NCBI GenBank assembly: GCA_021784115.1
Contig: JAJXTE010000002.1
Coordinates: 1-64,000, forward strand
Reading direction: 5' to 3'
Length of the DNA stretch: 64,000 nt
DNA from: Pseudomonadota bacterium
GTDB lineage: Bacteria > Pseudomonadota > Gammaproteobacteria > Burkholderiales > Thiobacillaceae
The translations under genes and the position numbers were made by a program. Shown one piece after another: positions 18,738 to 26,439 of the stretch. How positions within the stretch are numbered: position 1 is the stretch's first letter; the number at the start of each line of letters is the position of its first letter. Below the pieces are notes generated by a model. That model saw nothing but the letters and a program-made list of their open reading frames with translations, made no database searches and had not been told where the DNA came from.

Positions 18738-19160
18738 CTAGTGCAAAACGACCGGCGGCGTGCGCGCAGCCGGCGTCCCGCCGACCTGCAGCGGTGACGC
18801 ATGGTGCAGCACCATGCGCCAGCCATCGGCATCCTTTCGATAGACGTTGGTCGCCAGGATTGGCGGGCGCGGCTCGGTCTCCTCGCCGATGACGAGGTAT
18901 TCGCGAACGATGCGGATGACCTGGCCGGGCGCGCGCATTTCATGTGCGAGTTCGACCTGCACGCGAAACTGGCCGGCGGCGTCGAACATGCTGCGCCAGC
19001 CGGCTGCAACGGCGACGCGTCCATTCAGCGGCGCGGTCAGCGGATGAACGCAGGCGATGCCGTCGTCACTGGCCCACACGGCCATCATGGCATCGGGGTT
19101 GCGTGCCTCGAAGGCGGCGTAGAAGGCCGCTTCAGCGGCTTCGGGAGTGGGGAAGGGCAT
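18738..19160 (-). CDS. SnoaL/NTF2-like small protein
   Basis: A 140-residue protein with the cone-shaped NTF2/SnoaL-like pattern: an N-terminal helix (EAAFYAAFEARNPDAMMAVW), then ACVHP, GRVAVAAGWRSMFD and the paired strands ending in LATNVYRKDADGWRMVLHHASP. Such proteins are small ketosteroid-isomerase-like enzymes or binding proteins; no particular reaction can be assigned. The ORF track extends 51 codons upstream, but that part overlaps the 5' region of the divergent synthase gene and is not family-like. The ATG giving MPFPTPEAAEAAF is the likely start. Confidence 0.78.
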   Translation of the reverse strand: MPFPTPEAAEAAFYAAFEARNPDAMMAVWASDDGIACVHPLTAPLNGRVAVAAGWRSMFDAAGQFRVQVELAHEMRAPGQVIRIVREYLVIGEETEPRPPILATNVYRKDADGWRMVLHHASPLQVGGTPAARTPPVVLH

Positions 19161-19261
19161 GGCTTGTATGGACGTGGTCTGCAGTAGGTCGGCGTTGGGG
19201 TGGAAGCAGAAACCGTGAGCACCATGCCGATGGCATGGCTTTTGCTGCTCTAGCGGGTCAC

Positions 19262-21478
19262 ATGCATAAGCCCGGCAACATGAAACCCGAATATCGCTCA
19301 CTCCATCGTGCACGGCAAGGAGTGGTACTGCTTTTTCTGGCGGTTGGGGCGTGGTATCTGAACTGGCGACTGGGAAGCTTCAACGCAGAGCACCCAATCT
19401 TCTCCAGGCTGCTATATGCCGCCGAGCTGTTTGGTTTTACCACGGCTGTCCTGAACGTTTTCATGACCTGGCGGCTCAGCGTGCGCAGTGCGCCCTCCCC
19501 CGCCGCTGGGCTCAAGGTCGACGTCTTCATTCCCACCTACAACGAGGATGTCGAGATGGTGCGGCGCACCGCGCTGGCGGCGCGGGCGATGGATTATCCG
19601 CATCAGACCTGGATTCTCGACGACGGCGCCCGTCCGGCCATGCGCGACATGGCCGAGTCCCTCGGCTTGCGCTATCTCGCGCGCATCGACAATGCCGACG
19701 CCAAGGCCGGCAACCTCAACCACGCCCTGCCGCACAGCACGGCGGACCTGATCGCGACGTTTGATGCCGACCACGCGCCGCGCCAGGATTTCCTGTTGAA
19801 AACGCTGGGTTATTTTTCTGACCCCGGGGTGGCATTTGTGCAGACGCCACAGGATTTCTACAACCTGGATTCGTTCCAGCACCGAACCGATGCGGACGGC
19901 CACGTTGCGTGGTCCGAACAGTCACTGTTCTTCAGGGTGATCCAGCGTGGCAAGGACTACTGGAACGCCGCGTTCTATTGCGGCAGTTGCGCGGTGATTC
20001 GTCGTCAGTCGCTCGACTCTGTCGGCGGGTTTGCGACAGGCACGGTGACCGAGGATATTCACACCAGCCTGCTGCTGCACAAGAAAGGCTATCGTTCGGT
20101 ATATCACGACGAGGCGCTGGCATACGGCGTGGCGCCTGCCAAAATCGAGCCATTCCTCAAGCAGCGGGTGCGCTGGGGGATCGGCGCAATGAATGTCTGG
20201 CGCAAGGAGGGCATTCTGTTTGCGCGCGGCCTGACGCTTCCACAGCGTCTGAATTATCTGGCCACCGTGCTGGCGTATTTTGATGGCTGGCAAAAGACAT
20301 TCTTCTATTTCGCACCGGTGTACGTGCTGATGGCGGGTGCCATGCCGATCGCCACGAATGGCTGGGTGTTCCTGCTGCATTTCGTGCCGTATTACCTGTT
20401 GAACTTCCTGGCGTTCGAGGAGATATCGCGCGGCTACGGGCGCAGCCTCCTGATCGAGCAATACAACATGGCGCGTTTTGCCAGTTTTGCCTGGTCGACG
20501 CTGGGCTTGTTCAAGGTGCGCAAACGCTTTGGCGTGACCGCGAAGGAACTGGGTGGGCACACACGCGGTCTGGGTTTCTTGCTGCCGCAACTCGCTGTCG
20601 TGGGCCTCAATGGACTGGCGATCCCGGTAGGTATCGTGCTGTTCTATTTCAACGGTCACCTGCCCGAGGACGGTATGTGGGCCAATGTGATATGGGCCTC
20701 GATCAACAGCTGGCTTGCCGTGTCGGTGGTGCGTTTCACCGTGGAGCGTGGGGTCAACCGGCGCAATGAATACCGTTTCGTCATGCCGCTGCCGGCACGC
20801 CTGAATGGCGTGCTGGGAACCGTAGACGATCTGTCACCCAGGGGGCTCAGCTTTTATGGCGTACTGGGCCCGGTGAAGGTGGGGGACAGGATGCCCGTCA
20901 CCTTGTACTTGCCGGACGGCACGATCGAGGCGCAGCTTGAAATCCGTGCGCTGGTTCATGCAGCAGAAGGCGAGCAGGCGTATATCCGTTCGATCGGTGG
21001 CATTTTCACTGCGCTGCCGCAGCCCGCGACCCAGCGCATCGAACAGTTCCTCTATGGTTCGGATGCGCAGAGGCGGGTCAATCAGTATCGTGAAGACAGC
21101 CCGACTCCCTTGCAACGCCTGGGGTTGGTCGATAAACCGCACGCCTCGCCCGGGGGCGTCAACTATTGGACAAGCTGTGAGATGTCAACCGACGCGGCCA
21201 GGACAGCCAACCCTCTGGCCGGGCTGGTCCGCATCCAGTCGGAGAGCGGACACGTCCGCCTGCTGGTGCATCAGCGGCTCGATGCCGGCTGCAGTTACGT
21301 CATTCAGGCGCATAGCCGGGCGGGCTTGCGTTCCCTGCACGCGACAGCCGGTGGTTACGAAACCATTTTGACCGGCTTGGGCGCACTGTACCTGTACCGG
21401 ATGGCCCTGCTGGCCGCGCCTGCCGTCCCGGCTATGTTCGAGGACGCGCCGGTGGCGCGTCCTGCCGTCGCTGCGTGA
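19262..21478 (+). CDS. cellulose-synthase-like GT2 protein with PilZ domain (BcsA-like)
   Basis: A roughly 738-residue inner-membrane processive glycosyltransferase. In order: two N-terminal membrane segments, the GT2 domain with VFIPTYNEDVEMVRRT, ILDDGARP, FDADHAP, VTEDIHTS and the QRVRW motif (the D, DxD, TED, QxxRW set of cellulose synthases), several membrane helices, then a PilZ domain with NRRNEYRF (RxxxR) and DDLSPRGLSF (DxSxxG), the cyclic-di-GMP-binding motifs. BcsA polymerises UDP-glucose to beta-1,4-glucan when c-di-GMP binds PilZ. Start choice between 19262 and 19280 is uncertain; the track start at 18944 is a read-through. Followed directly by a BcsS-like gene; no bcsB, bcsZ or bcsC is seen. 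Confidence 0.87.
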   Translation: MHKPGNMKPEYRSLHRARQGVVLLFLAVGAWYLNWRLGSFNAEHPIFSRLLYAAELFGFTTAVLNVFMTWRLSVRSAPSPAAGLKVDVFIPTYNEDVEMVRRTALAARAMDYPHQTWILDDGARPAMRDMAESLGLRYLARIDNADAKAGNLNHALPHSTADLIATFDADHAPRQDFLLKTLGYFSDPGVAFVQTPQDFYNLDSFQHRTDADGHVAWSEQSLFFRVIQRGKDYWNAAFYCGSCAVIRRQSLDSVGGFATGTVTEDIHTSLLLHKKGYRSVYHDEALAYGVAPAKIEPFLKQRVRWGIGAMNVWRKEGILFARGLTLPQRLNYLATVLAYFDGWQKTFFYFAPVYVLMAGAMPIATNGWVFLLHFVPYYLLNFLAFEEISRGYGRSLLIEQYNMARFASFAWSTLGLFKVRKRFGVTAKELGGHTRGLGFLLPQLAVVGLNGLAIPVGIVLFYFNGHLPEDGMWANVIWASINSWLAVSVVRFTVERGVNRRNEYRFVMPLPARLNGVLGTVDDLSPRGLSFYGVLGPVKVGDRMPVTLYLPDGTIEAQLEIRALVHAAEGEQAYIRSIGGIFTALPQPATQRIEQFLYGSDAQRRVNQYREDSPTPLQRLGLVDKPHASPGGVNYWTSCEMSTDAARTANPLAGLVRIQSESGHVRLLVHQRLDAGCSYVIQAHSRAGLRSLHATAGGYETILTGLGALYLYRMALLAAPAVPAMFEDAPVARPAVAA

Positions 21479-22209
21479 TGATGGGCATCACGCGTGCCCC
21501 CATTTTCAGGTCGAGCCAAGGCAGGTTGAGACTGCTGCTGGCGAGTTTGATCGTCGCGACGGCTCCTGCGTGGGCACAGGAGCGGATTGCGCTGGCGGGC
21601 CTGGAGGCAGGCCGCGATAACGGGTACGCCTATTGGGGGACGGTACTGCCTCTCCCGGGGCAGCATCTGGGCCAGGGGTTTGTACAGCGTTACTGGCTCG
21701 ATTACGTTGCCTATCGCTATGAAAAACTGCCGCAGCAGGACATCGACGCCAAGGCGGCGGGGGTCGAGGCGGCGCTGGGATACCAGCAAAGCAGCGCGAA
21801 TGGCTGGTGGGGAGCGTATCTCGGCCCACGCTACGCCAGCACGCGTTTGAGTCCAGACGACCCGGGGAACAATGATCGGGGGGGGCACTTGCGAGCCAAG
21901 CTGCAGTTCGAGGGGGAAACGGAATTGGGTGCGGGCTGGCGCCTCAACGGCATCGCGAGCCATCTGATCGGGCAATCGAGTTATTGGTTGCGCTTCCGTG
22001 CGCAAACCAGGCTGGACAACCAGCTGCTGCTTGGCCCCGAACTGGTCGTGCAGGGCGACCTCTCCTATCGCCTGTTCAAGCTCGGCGTGTATGTCGGTGG
22101 CATCAAGCTGGGGCGCGATGCGGCGCTTACCGTGAAGGCGGGCGCCAGCAAGCTGGATTCGGGCTCGGCTGGCGCGTATGCCGGGATTGAGTGGTACCTG
22201 CCGTATTGA
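21478..22209 (+). CDS. BcsS-like exported protein (cellulose biosynthesis)
   Basis: A 243-residue protein with a signal peptide (LLLASLIVATAPAWA) and a mature part of amphipathic beta-strands containing many Gly, Tyr and Leu, ending GIEWYLPY: the C-terminal aromatic residue typical of outer-membrane beta-barrels. It resembles the BcsS family found next to BcsA in several proteobacteria. The ATG at 21478 overlaps the preceding stop codon (TGATG), so it is translationally coupled to the synthase; a GTG one codon earlier and an ATG one codon later are also possible. It may form the export pore or bind the glucan in the outer membrane; this is inference. Confidence 0.7.
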   Translation: MMGITRAPIFRSSQGRLRLLLASLIVATAPAWAQERIALAGLEAGRDNGYAYWGTVLPLPGQHLGQGFVQRYWLDYVAYRYEKLPQQDIDAKAAGVEAALGYQQSSANGWWGAYLGPRYASTRLSPDDPGNNDRGGHLRAKLQFEGETELGAGWRLNGIASHLIGQSSYWLRFRAQTRLDNQLLLGPELVVQGDLSYRLFKLGVYVGGIKLGRDAALTVKAGASKLDSGSAGAYAGIEWYLPY

Positions 22210-22234
22210 CCCTGCAGCAACGCATTGACAACAA

Positions 22235-22263
22235 GGAAAAGGGCGGCCTCGGCCGCCCTTTCC
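22235..22263. terminator. bidirectional intrinsic terminator
   Basis: The stem GGAAAAGGGCGGCC / GGCCGCCCTTTCC (one bulged A, loop TC) lies between the convergent BcsS-like and PEP-CTERM genes. A-rich left and T-rich right flanks let it work in both directions. Confidence 0.8.
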
Positions 22264-22281
22264 ATTCACGAAGGCGAGGCC

Positions 22282-23001
22282 TTATCCACCGACAGGGCGC
22301 TGGCGCATGCGCCACGCCAGGGCCAGCAAGCCCAGGGCCATCAGGGGTGCGGCAGTGGGCTCCGGCACCACCGACACGCGTACATTGTCGAGCCCCCAGC
22401 TTTCGTCATCCAGGCTCTGCAGCCCGTAGCCGCTGAAATTGAGTGTGAGCTGGTCGGTGTCGTGTGCAAACGCAAAACTCAGCCGATAGACCGAATCCAT
22501 GACTTGTGAAGTCTGCTGGATGCCATCGACGAACACATACCCCAGCGAATACGTTTCGGCAGCACCGGCAAATGCCGGATTGACGGCAGCAGGACCGAAC
22601 GTCTGTCCGGCCGGGTTGCCGTTGCTGAAGGTCTTGTCCAGCAAAACGGGGCCTCCGCCAACCGACACCTTGAAGGCATCGTTGCCATAATCGTAGGAGG
22701 TGCCGGCTGAACTGCCGTCCCAGGAGCGGATCAGGTAAAGATCGAAATCAAGTTGTACGCCGCTGTGGGCGCCCAGGCCAGCCAGCGAAAGCGAAACCGT
22801 GTCATTACCGAATTCGCCCAGGAAAGTTCGCGGACCGAACCAGTATGGCGTCGGCGCATTTTCGGTCAGGGTCTGCGACCACTCGCTGCCCGCGCCCGAC
22901 TGAAAATCATTCTGGTAGACGATGACCGCGCTGGCGGATTGACCTGTCGTCAAACCGGCAAGGCCGGCAACCAGACTGAGGTTGAGTTTTGTAAGTTTCA
23001 T
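22282..23001 (-). CDS. PEP-CTERM sorting-domain protein
   Basis: A 239-residue exported protein. An N-terminal signal peptide (about residues 1-25, ending SASA) is followed by a beta-sandwich-like domain. The C-terminus carries the PEP-CTERM signal: VVPEPTAAPLMALGLLALAWRMRQRP, that is VPEP, a hydrophobic helix and a basic tail. In betaproteobacteria such signals are recognised by exosortase (EpsH/XrtA), a system linked to exopolysaccharide and biofilm formation; no exosortase gene is in this window. The function of the mature domain is unknown; it resembles choice-of-anchor/carbohydrate-binding-like beta domains. It lies next to the BcsA-like genes. Confidence 0.88.
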   Translation of the reverse strand: MKLTKLNLSLVAGLAGLTTGQSASAVIVYQNDFQSGAGSEWSQTLTENAPTPYWFGPRTFLGEFGNDTVSLSLAGLGAHSGVQLDFDLYLIRSWDGSSAGTSYDYGNDAFKVSVGGGPVLLDKTFSNGNPAGQTFGPAAVNPAFAGAAETYSLGYVFVDGIQQTSQVMDSVYRLSFAFAHDTDQLTLNFSGYGLQSLDDESWGLDNVRVSVVPEPTAAPLMALGLLALAWRMRQRPVGG

Positions 23002-23251
23002 TTCCCCTCCCGGAATTATTATTCGCTGTTATGCAGCAAACTTTGTTCCAGGAAGCGTGGCGTGGGTCTGACGCAGGTTCCTGACGGGGGGCGCGGCGAA
23101 ACAAGTGAATGAGGGGGCTGCGCGTTTTGAGCGTGAATTGGCGGCAGCCGGGGGTGTTGGGATGTCGACGTGGGTGTTGGCTTTCGCGCGGCGGGGGGGC
23201 TTGCTCGAGCACGCTCGTGCCGCAGGGCGCGAACGGCAGTCGCAGCGGCGC
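23002..23251. other. intergenic region, nothing recognisable
   Basis: This 250-base gap between the PEP-CTERM gene start and the zinc-finger gene stop is G-rich on the plus strand, with runs such as CGGGGGGC. The PEP-CTERM gene has a GGGAGG ribosome site at its edge. I find no convincing ORF, RNA or repeat; the ORF-track entries here have no family-like features. Confidence 0.6.
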
Positions 23252-23455
23252 TCAGTGCGACCTGCCGCTGGGCTTGCCCTTCAGGCGATAGAGCGTCCCG
23301 CAATAGGGGCAGAGGGCATCGCCGCGCGCCTCGATCGGCAGATAGACGCGCGGGTGGGCATTCCAGTCGGTCTGTTGCGGCGTCGGGCAGTGCAGCGGCA
23401 GGTCGCTTTCGGTAATCTCGATGACACGCTGGGTGTTGTCGTGCAATTCGCTCAT
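23252..23455 (-). CDS. zinc-finger (CHCC-type) small protein
   Basis: A 67-residue protein whose pattern LHCPTPQQ...WNAHPRVYLPIEARGDALCPYCGTLYRL supplies a Cys-His-Cys-Cys zinc site, as in zf-CHCC domain proteins related to the mitochondrial complex I subunit NDUFS6. In betaproteobacteria these are usually encoded next to ilvE, as here: its start is 12 bases after the ilvE stop. The physiological role in bacteria is not established. Confidence 0.85.
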   Translation of the reverse strand: MSELHDNTQRVIEITESDLPLHCPTPQQTDWNAHPRVYLPIEARGDALCPYCGTLYRLKGKPSGRSH

Positions 23456-23467
23456 GGCGCGCCCGCC

Positions 23468-24388
23468 TCAGACCGGCGTGAGCCAGTCGGTGTGGGCGGC
23501 GGAACGGCCATGCACACAGTCGAAATACAAGGCCTGCAGCTTCGCCGTGATGGGGCCGCGCGTGCCTTCGCCGATGGACCGGTTGTCGAGTTCGCGGATC
23601 GGCGTAACTTCGGCGGCGGTGCCGGTGAAGAAGGCCTCGTCTGCGATGTAGACCTCGTCGCGGGTGATGCGCTTTTCAATCACCTCCAGGCCGTTTTCCT
23701 GGGCGAGCTGGATGATGGTGTCGCGGGTGAGGCCGACCAGGGCGGAGCTTGGGTCCGGCGTGTAGAGCTTGCCGTCGCGGACGATGAAGATGTTCTCGCC
23801 CGATCCTTCGGAGACAAAGCCGTCGACGTCCAGCAGCAGCGCCTCGTCGTAGCCGTCCATCTCGGCTTCCTTGTGCGCGAGGATGGAGTTCATGTAGTTG
23901 CCGTTGGCCTTGGCCTTGCACATGGTGACATTGGAGTGATGACGCGAGAACGAACTGGTCTTGACGCGGATGCCGCGCTCCAGCGCTTCCTTCCCAAGAT
24001 ACGTGCCCCACGGCCAGGCTGCGACGATGACGTGCACCGACAGGTTCTTCGCCGAGATCCCCATGGCCTCGGAACCGAAAAACGCCATCGGACGGAGGTA
24101 GCCGGATTCGAGCTTGTTCTCGCGCACAACGGTGCGCTGCGCTTCGGAAATCGTGGCCTTGTCGAACGGCATCTTCATGCCGAGGATGTGCGCGGAATTG
24201 AACAGCCGTTTGGTGTGTTCCTGCAGCCGGAAAATCGACGTGCCCTGTTCGGCCTTGTAGGCGCGCACGCCCTCGAAAACGCCCATGCCGTAGTGCAGGG
24301 TGTGGGTGAGGACGTGGGTGGTGGCGTCGCGCCAGGGGACGAGCTTGCCGTCGTACCAGATGACGCCGTCGCGGTCGGCCATGGACAT
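23468..24388 (-). CDS. ilvE: branched-chain amino acid aminotransferase IlvE
   Basis: A 306-residue class IV PLP-dependent aminotransferase; E. coli IlvE is 309. It begins with the family WYDGKLVPWRDATTHVLTHTLHYGMGVFEG. The PLP lysine region CKAKANGNYMNSILA is near residue 160, with FVSEGSGENIFIV and FFTGTAAEVTPIRELD in the C-terminal half. It catalyses the last step of Leu, Ile and Val synthesis using glutamate. Followed by the small zinc-finger gene, a usual pairing in this group. Confidence 0.95.
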   Translation of the reverse strand: MSMADRDGVIWYDGKLVPWRDATTHVLTHTLHYGMGVFEGVRAYKAEQGTSIFRLQEHTKRLFNSAHILGMKMPFDKATISEAQRTVVRENKLESGYLRPMAFFGSEAMGISAKNLSVHVIVAAWPWGTYLGKEALERGIRVKTSSFSRHHSNVTMCKAKANGNYMNSILAHKEAEMDGYDEALLLDVDGFVSEGSGENIFIVRDGKLYTPDPSSALVGLTRDTIIQLAQENGLEVIEKRITRDEVYIADEAFFTGTAAEVTPIRELDNRSIGEGTRGPITAKLQALYFDCVHGRSAAHTDWLTPV

Positions 24389-24582
24389 GGTGGAGAGTCT
24401 CTTAACGAATGGAAAACGCGAATCTTACCGGATTCCGGGTGCCGCGAGGCACCCCCGGCGGGGGTCGCGGTGACGTGGGGAGTAGGGGCCCTGCGAGGGA
24501 AGGCCGCGTGTCCGCACCCCTGCCTGCGCCGCCCCCTGAGCCGCAGTTTGGGCGTCGTCATGGCATCACGGTGGCGCGGGCT

Positions 24583-24906
24583 CTAAAGGTATGCCTTGGC
24601 TTCCTCGCCGGGATTGGGCAGCCCCGCCAGGCGCCAGGTCTCGCGCGGACTGGGAAACAGCTGGTGCATGCAGTCGGGGACTTGCCCGACGAGGTGGCAG
24701 ACGTGGCTGAGTGCGGTGACGCTGCCGTGCCTGGAAAATTCATCGCGCAAGGCGCGCAGCAGGCCAAGCTGCATTTCGTTGAGGGCGCCGATGCCGTCGG
24801 TCTGGGCGATGCGGTCGGCCAGGCTTTCACTCCACATGGCGGGGTCGACCAAAAAGCCGTCGAGGTCGAAGACGGCGGGGCCTGACGTATTGAGCCGCGT
24901 GTCCAT
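24583..24906 (-). CDS. TusE/DsrC-superfamily protein lacking the catalytic cysteines
   Basis: A 107-residue protein with the DsrC fold pattern: an N-terminal segment (FDLDGFLVDPAMWSESLADRIA), a central helix-turn-helix-like region (LLRALRDEFSRHG) and the C-terminal LFPSPRETWRLAGLPNP. In DsrC two cysteines, one in the C-terminal arm and one at the penultimate residue, carry persulfide; TusE keeps the last one. Here the arm position is Trp and the tail reads GEEAKAYL, so both are missing. It resembles the cysteine-less RspA branch, which is proposed to be regulatory. A strong ribosome site (AGAGGAG) fixes the start. It stands alone, without tusBCD or dsr genes. Confidence 0.8.
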   Translation of the reverse strand: MDTRLNTSGPAVFDLDGFLVDPAMWSESLADRIAQTDGIGALNEMQLGLLRALRDEFSRHGSVTALSHVCHLVGQVPDCMHQLFPSPRETWRLAGLPNPGEEAKAYL

Positions 24907-25200
24907 GACAATCTCCTCTTGCGGTTACGCTGCGAATGTTATGTATAGCACTTTGCCCGCAATCAGCCTGGCGACGTCATCCGCTGAAGAATGGCCCGGA
25001 TCCCGACACGTTCGCGGCCGGGCGTCGGGCGCCACGGCTGAGCCGAGCAGGGTGCGAGGAAGTGTCCTGGCGGTGCCGCAGGACACCAGGCGCGATGCGC
25101 CGGCGGGTGGGCCGCGCCGTCCGGCGCGGGGCGTCCATGCTGCACGAGGCGGCGACGCCGAATTGAAGCGCACCTGCCGCGGGCGCCGCAGCCTGGCGGC
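24907..25200. other. 294-base intergenic region with a strong hairpin
   Basis: No gene is credible here. It contains a perfect 8-bp hairpin GTGTCCTG...CAGGACAC at 25062-25086, and several smaller GC-rich inverted repeats, downstream (minus strand) of the DsrC-like promoter region and before the mutY stop codon. The AT-rich stretch at about 24935-24955 probably holds the DsrC-like gene promoter, but no clear -35/-10 pair is visible. Confidence 0.5.
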
Positions 25201-26235
25201 TCATCGGCGATCGAGTTGCTTTACCAGCGTGCGTATGGGGGCGGGCAGCGCCGCGTCGAGCGCATCCGCCAGGGGCAGCCAGACCTGGCCGGGCAGCGTC
25301 GCGTGGCGCGGTGCGAGATGGAGTCTTACCGGCCGGATATGCAGCCTGAAGTGGGTGAAGCTGTGCGTGAATTGCGGCAGCGCCTGTTGGGTCAACGGGA
25401 CGAAGCCGAAGCGGTCGCGGCAGTGTCCGGCCGCGTCGGCGTCGGGGGCGAGTTCGGGCAGGCTCCACAGACCGCCCCATATGCCCTGCGAGGGGCGCTT
25501 TTCGAGCATCAGTTCGCCGCGGTCGAGCAGCAGCAGCATCTGCACCTGCTTTTCGGGCAGGGTTTTTTTGGGGCGCGGCGTGGGCAGTTCGTCGATGCGG
25601 CATTGCGTGCGCGCGATACAGTCGCCATTGACCGGACAGGCAGTGCAGTCCGGCCGACTGCGGGTGCAGACGAGCGCGCCGAGATCCATCATGCCTTGCG
25701 TGTAGGCCTCGATCCCGGCCCGCGGCAGTCGCGATTCGGCCAGCGTCCACAGCGCCGCTTCGACTTTCCTGTCGCCCGGCCAGCCGGCAAGTCCGCCGTG
25801 GCGAGCCAGCACGCGCTTGACGTTGCCGTCGAGAATGGCGCATGGCTGGCCGAATGCCAGCGCGGCGATGGCGGCGGCGGTCGAGCGTCCAACCCCCGGC
25901 AATCGTGCGATGGCGTCCGGCGTGGATGGGAAGGCGCCACCATGGCCCGCGATGATGCTGCGTGCGGCCGCGTGCAGATTGCGCGCGCGGCTGTAGTAGC
26001 CGAGACCGCTCCACAATGCGAGCACCTCGTCCTCATGGGCGGCGGCCAAGGCCGGCAGAACAGGGAAGCGTGCGAGAAAGCGCTCGAAGTAGGGGATGAC
26101 CGTGGCGACCTGCGTCTGCTGCAGCATGATTTCTGACAGCCAGATGTGATAAGGGTCGCGCGTGGCCTGCCATGGCAGGCTATGGCGGCCGTGGTGCCGG
26201 TGCCAGCTGACGATGCGGGAAGCGAACGATTTCAC
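25201..26235 (-). CDS. mutY: A/G-specific adenine glycosylase MutY
   Basis: A 344-residue base-excision-repair enzyme that removes adenine mispaired with 8-oxoguanine. Seen: the helix-hairpin-helix LPGVGRSTAAAI, the catalytic Asp in ILDGNVKRVLAR, the [4Fe-4S] cluster motif CTRSRPDCTACPVNGDC (Cx6Cx2Cx5C), and a C-terminal Nudix-like domain that reads 8-oxoG. The ORF track starts 52 codons upstream at 26391, within a repeat-like region that gives low-complexity sequence; the GTG at 26235 giving MKSFASRIVSWHRHHGRHSLPW matches the family start. Confidence 0.93.
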   Translation of the reverse strand: MKSFASRIVSWHRHHGRHSLPWQATRDPYHIWLSEIMLQQTQVATVIPYFERFLARFPVLPALAAAHEDEVLALWSGLGYYSRARNLHAAARSIIAGHGGAFPSTPDAIARLPGVGRSTAAAIAALAFGQPCAILDGNVKRVLARHGGLAGWPGDRKVEAALWTLAESRLPRAGIEAYTQGMMDLGALVCTRSRPDCTACPVNGDCIARTQCRIDELPTPRPKKTLPEKQVQMLLLLDRGELMLEKRPSQGIWGGLWSLPELAPDADAAGHCRDRFGFVPLTQQALPQFTHSFTHFRLHIRPVRLHLAPRHATLPGQVWLPLADALDAALPAPIRTLVKQLDRR

Positions 26236-26383
26236 CCCGGCAGGGTAGCCGGGGTGGAGGGATGAATCAATGCTGGAACCGCCGACGCCTGCAAGGAGTC
26301 GGCCGCGCGTGTCCCCGCGAGGGGAGGCCGTGCCAGCGACACCCCGGTTCCGGAGCCGGTCTGACGGCAAGGACACGTGCTCC

Positions 26384-26439
26384 ACCCGCAAGGGGTAGGC
26401 CGTGGTTGTGTAGCCGACAAATCGGCAACAGCCACGCTC
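26384..26439. repeat. dispersed 56-nt stem-loop repeat, copy 1
   Basis: ACCCGCAAGGGGTAGGC is followed by a 9-bp stem CGTGGTTGT/ACAGCCACG (one G-T pair) enclosing a second stem GCCGA/TCGGC. A second copy (55021-55076) matches at 49 of 56 positions without gaps, and the G-T pair becomes A-T there, a change that keeps pairing. This copy ends at the stop codon of the DUF1631 gene on the minus strand and may act as its terminator. Confidence 0.75.

Noticed and set aside
22281-22290. Possible DnaA box TTATCCACC
   Set aside because: It lies within the PEP-CTERM coding end and is one base off; a chance match.
23105-24586. 493-residue plus-strand ORF over ilvE
   Set aside because: Antisense shadow of ilvE and of the small zinc-finger gene.
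26236-26391. N-terminal extension of MutY in the ORF track
   Set aside because: It falls in the dispersed-repeat region and reads as low-complexity sequence; the GTG at 26235 fits the family N-terminus.
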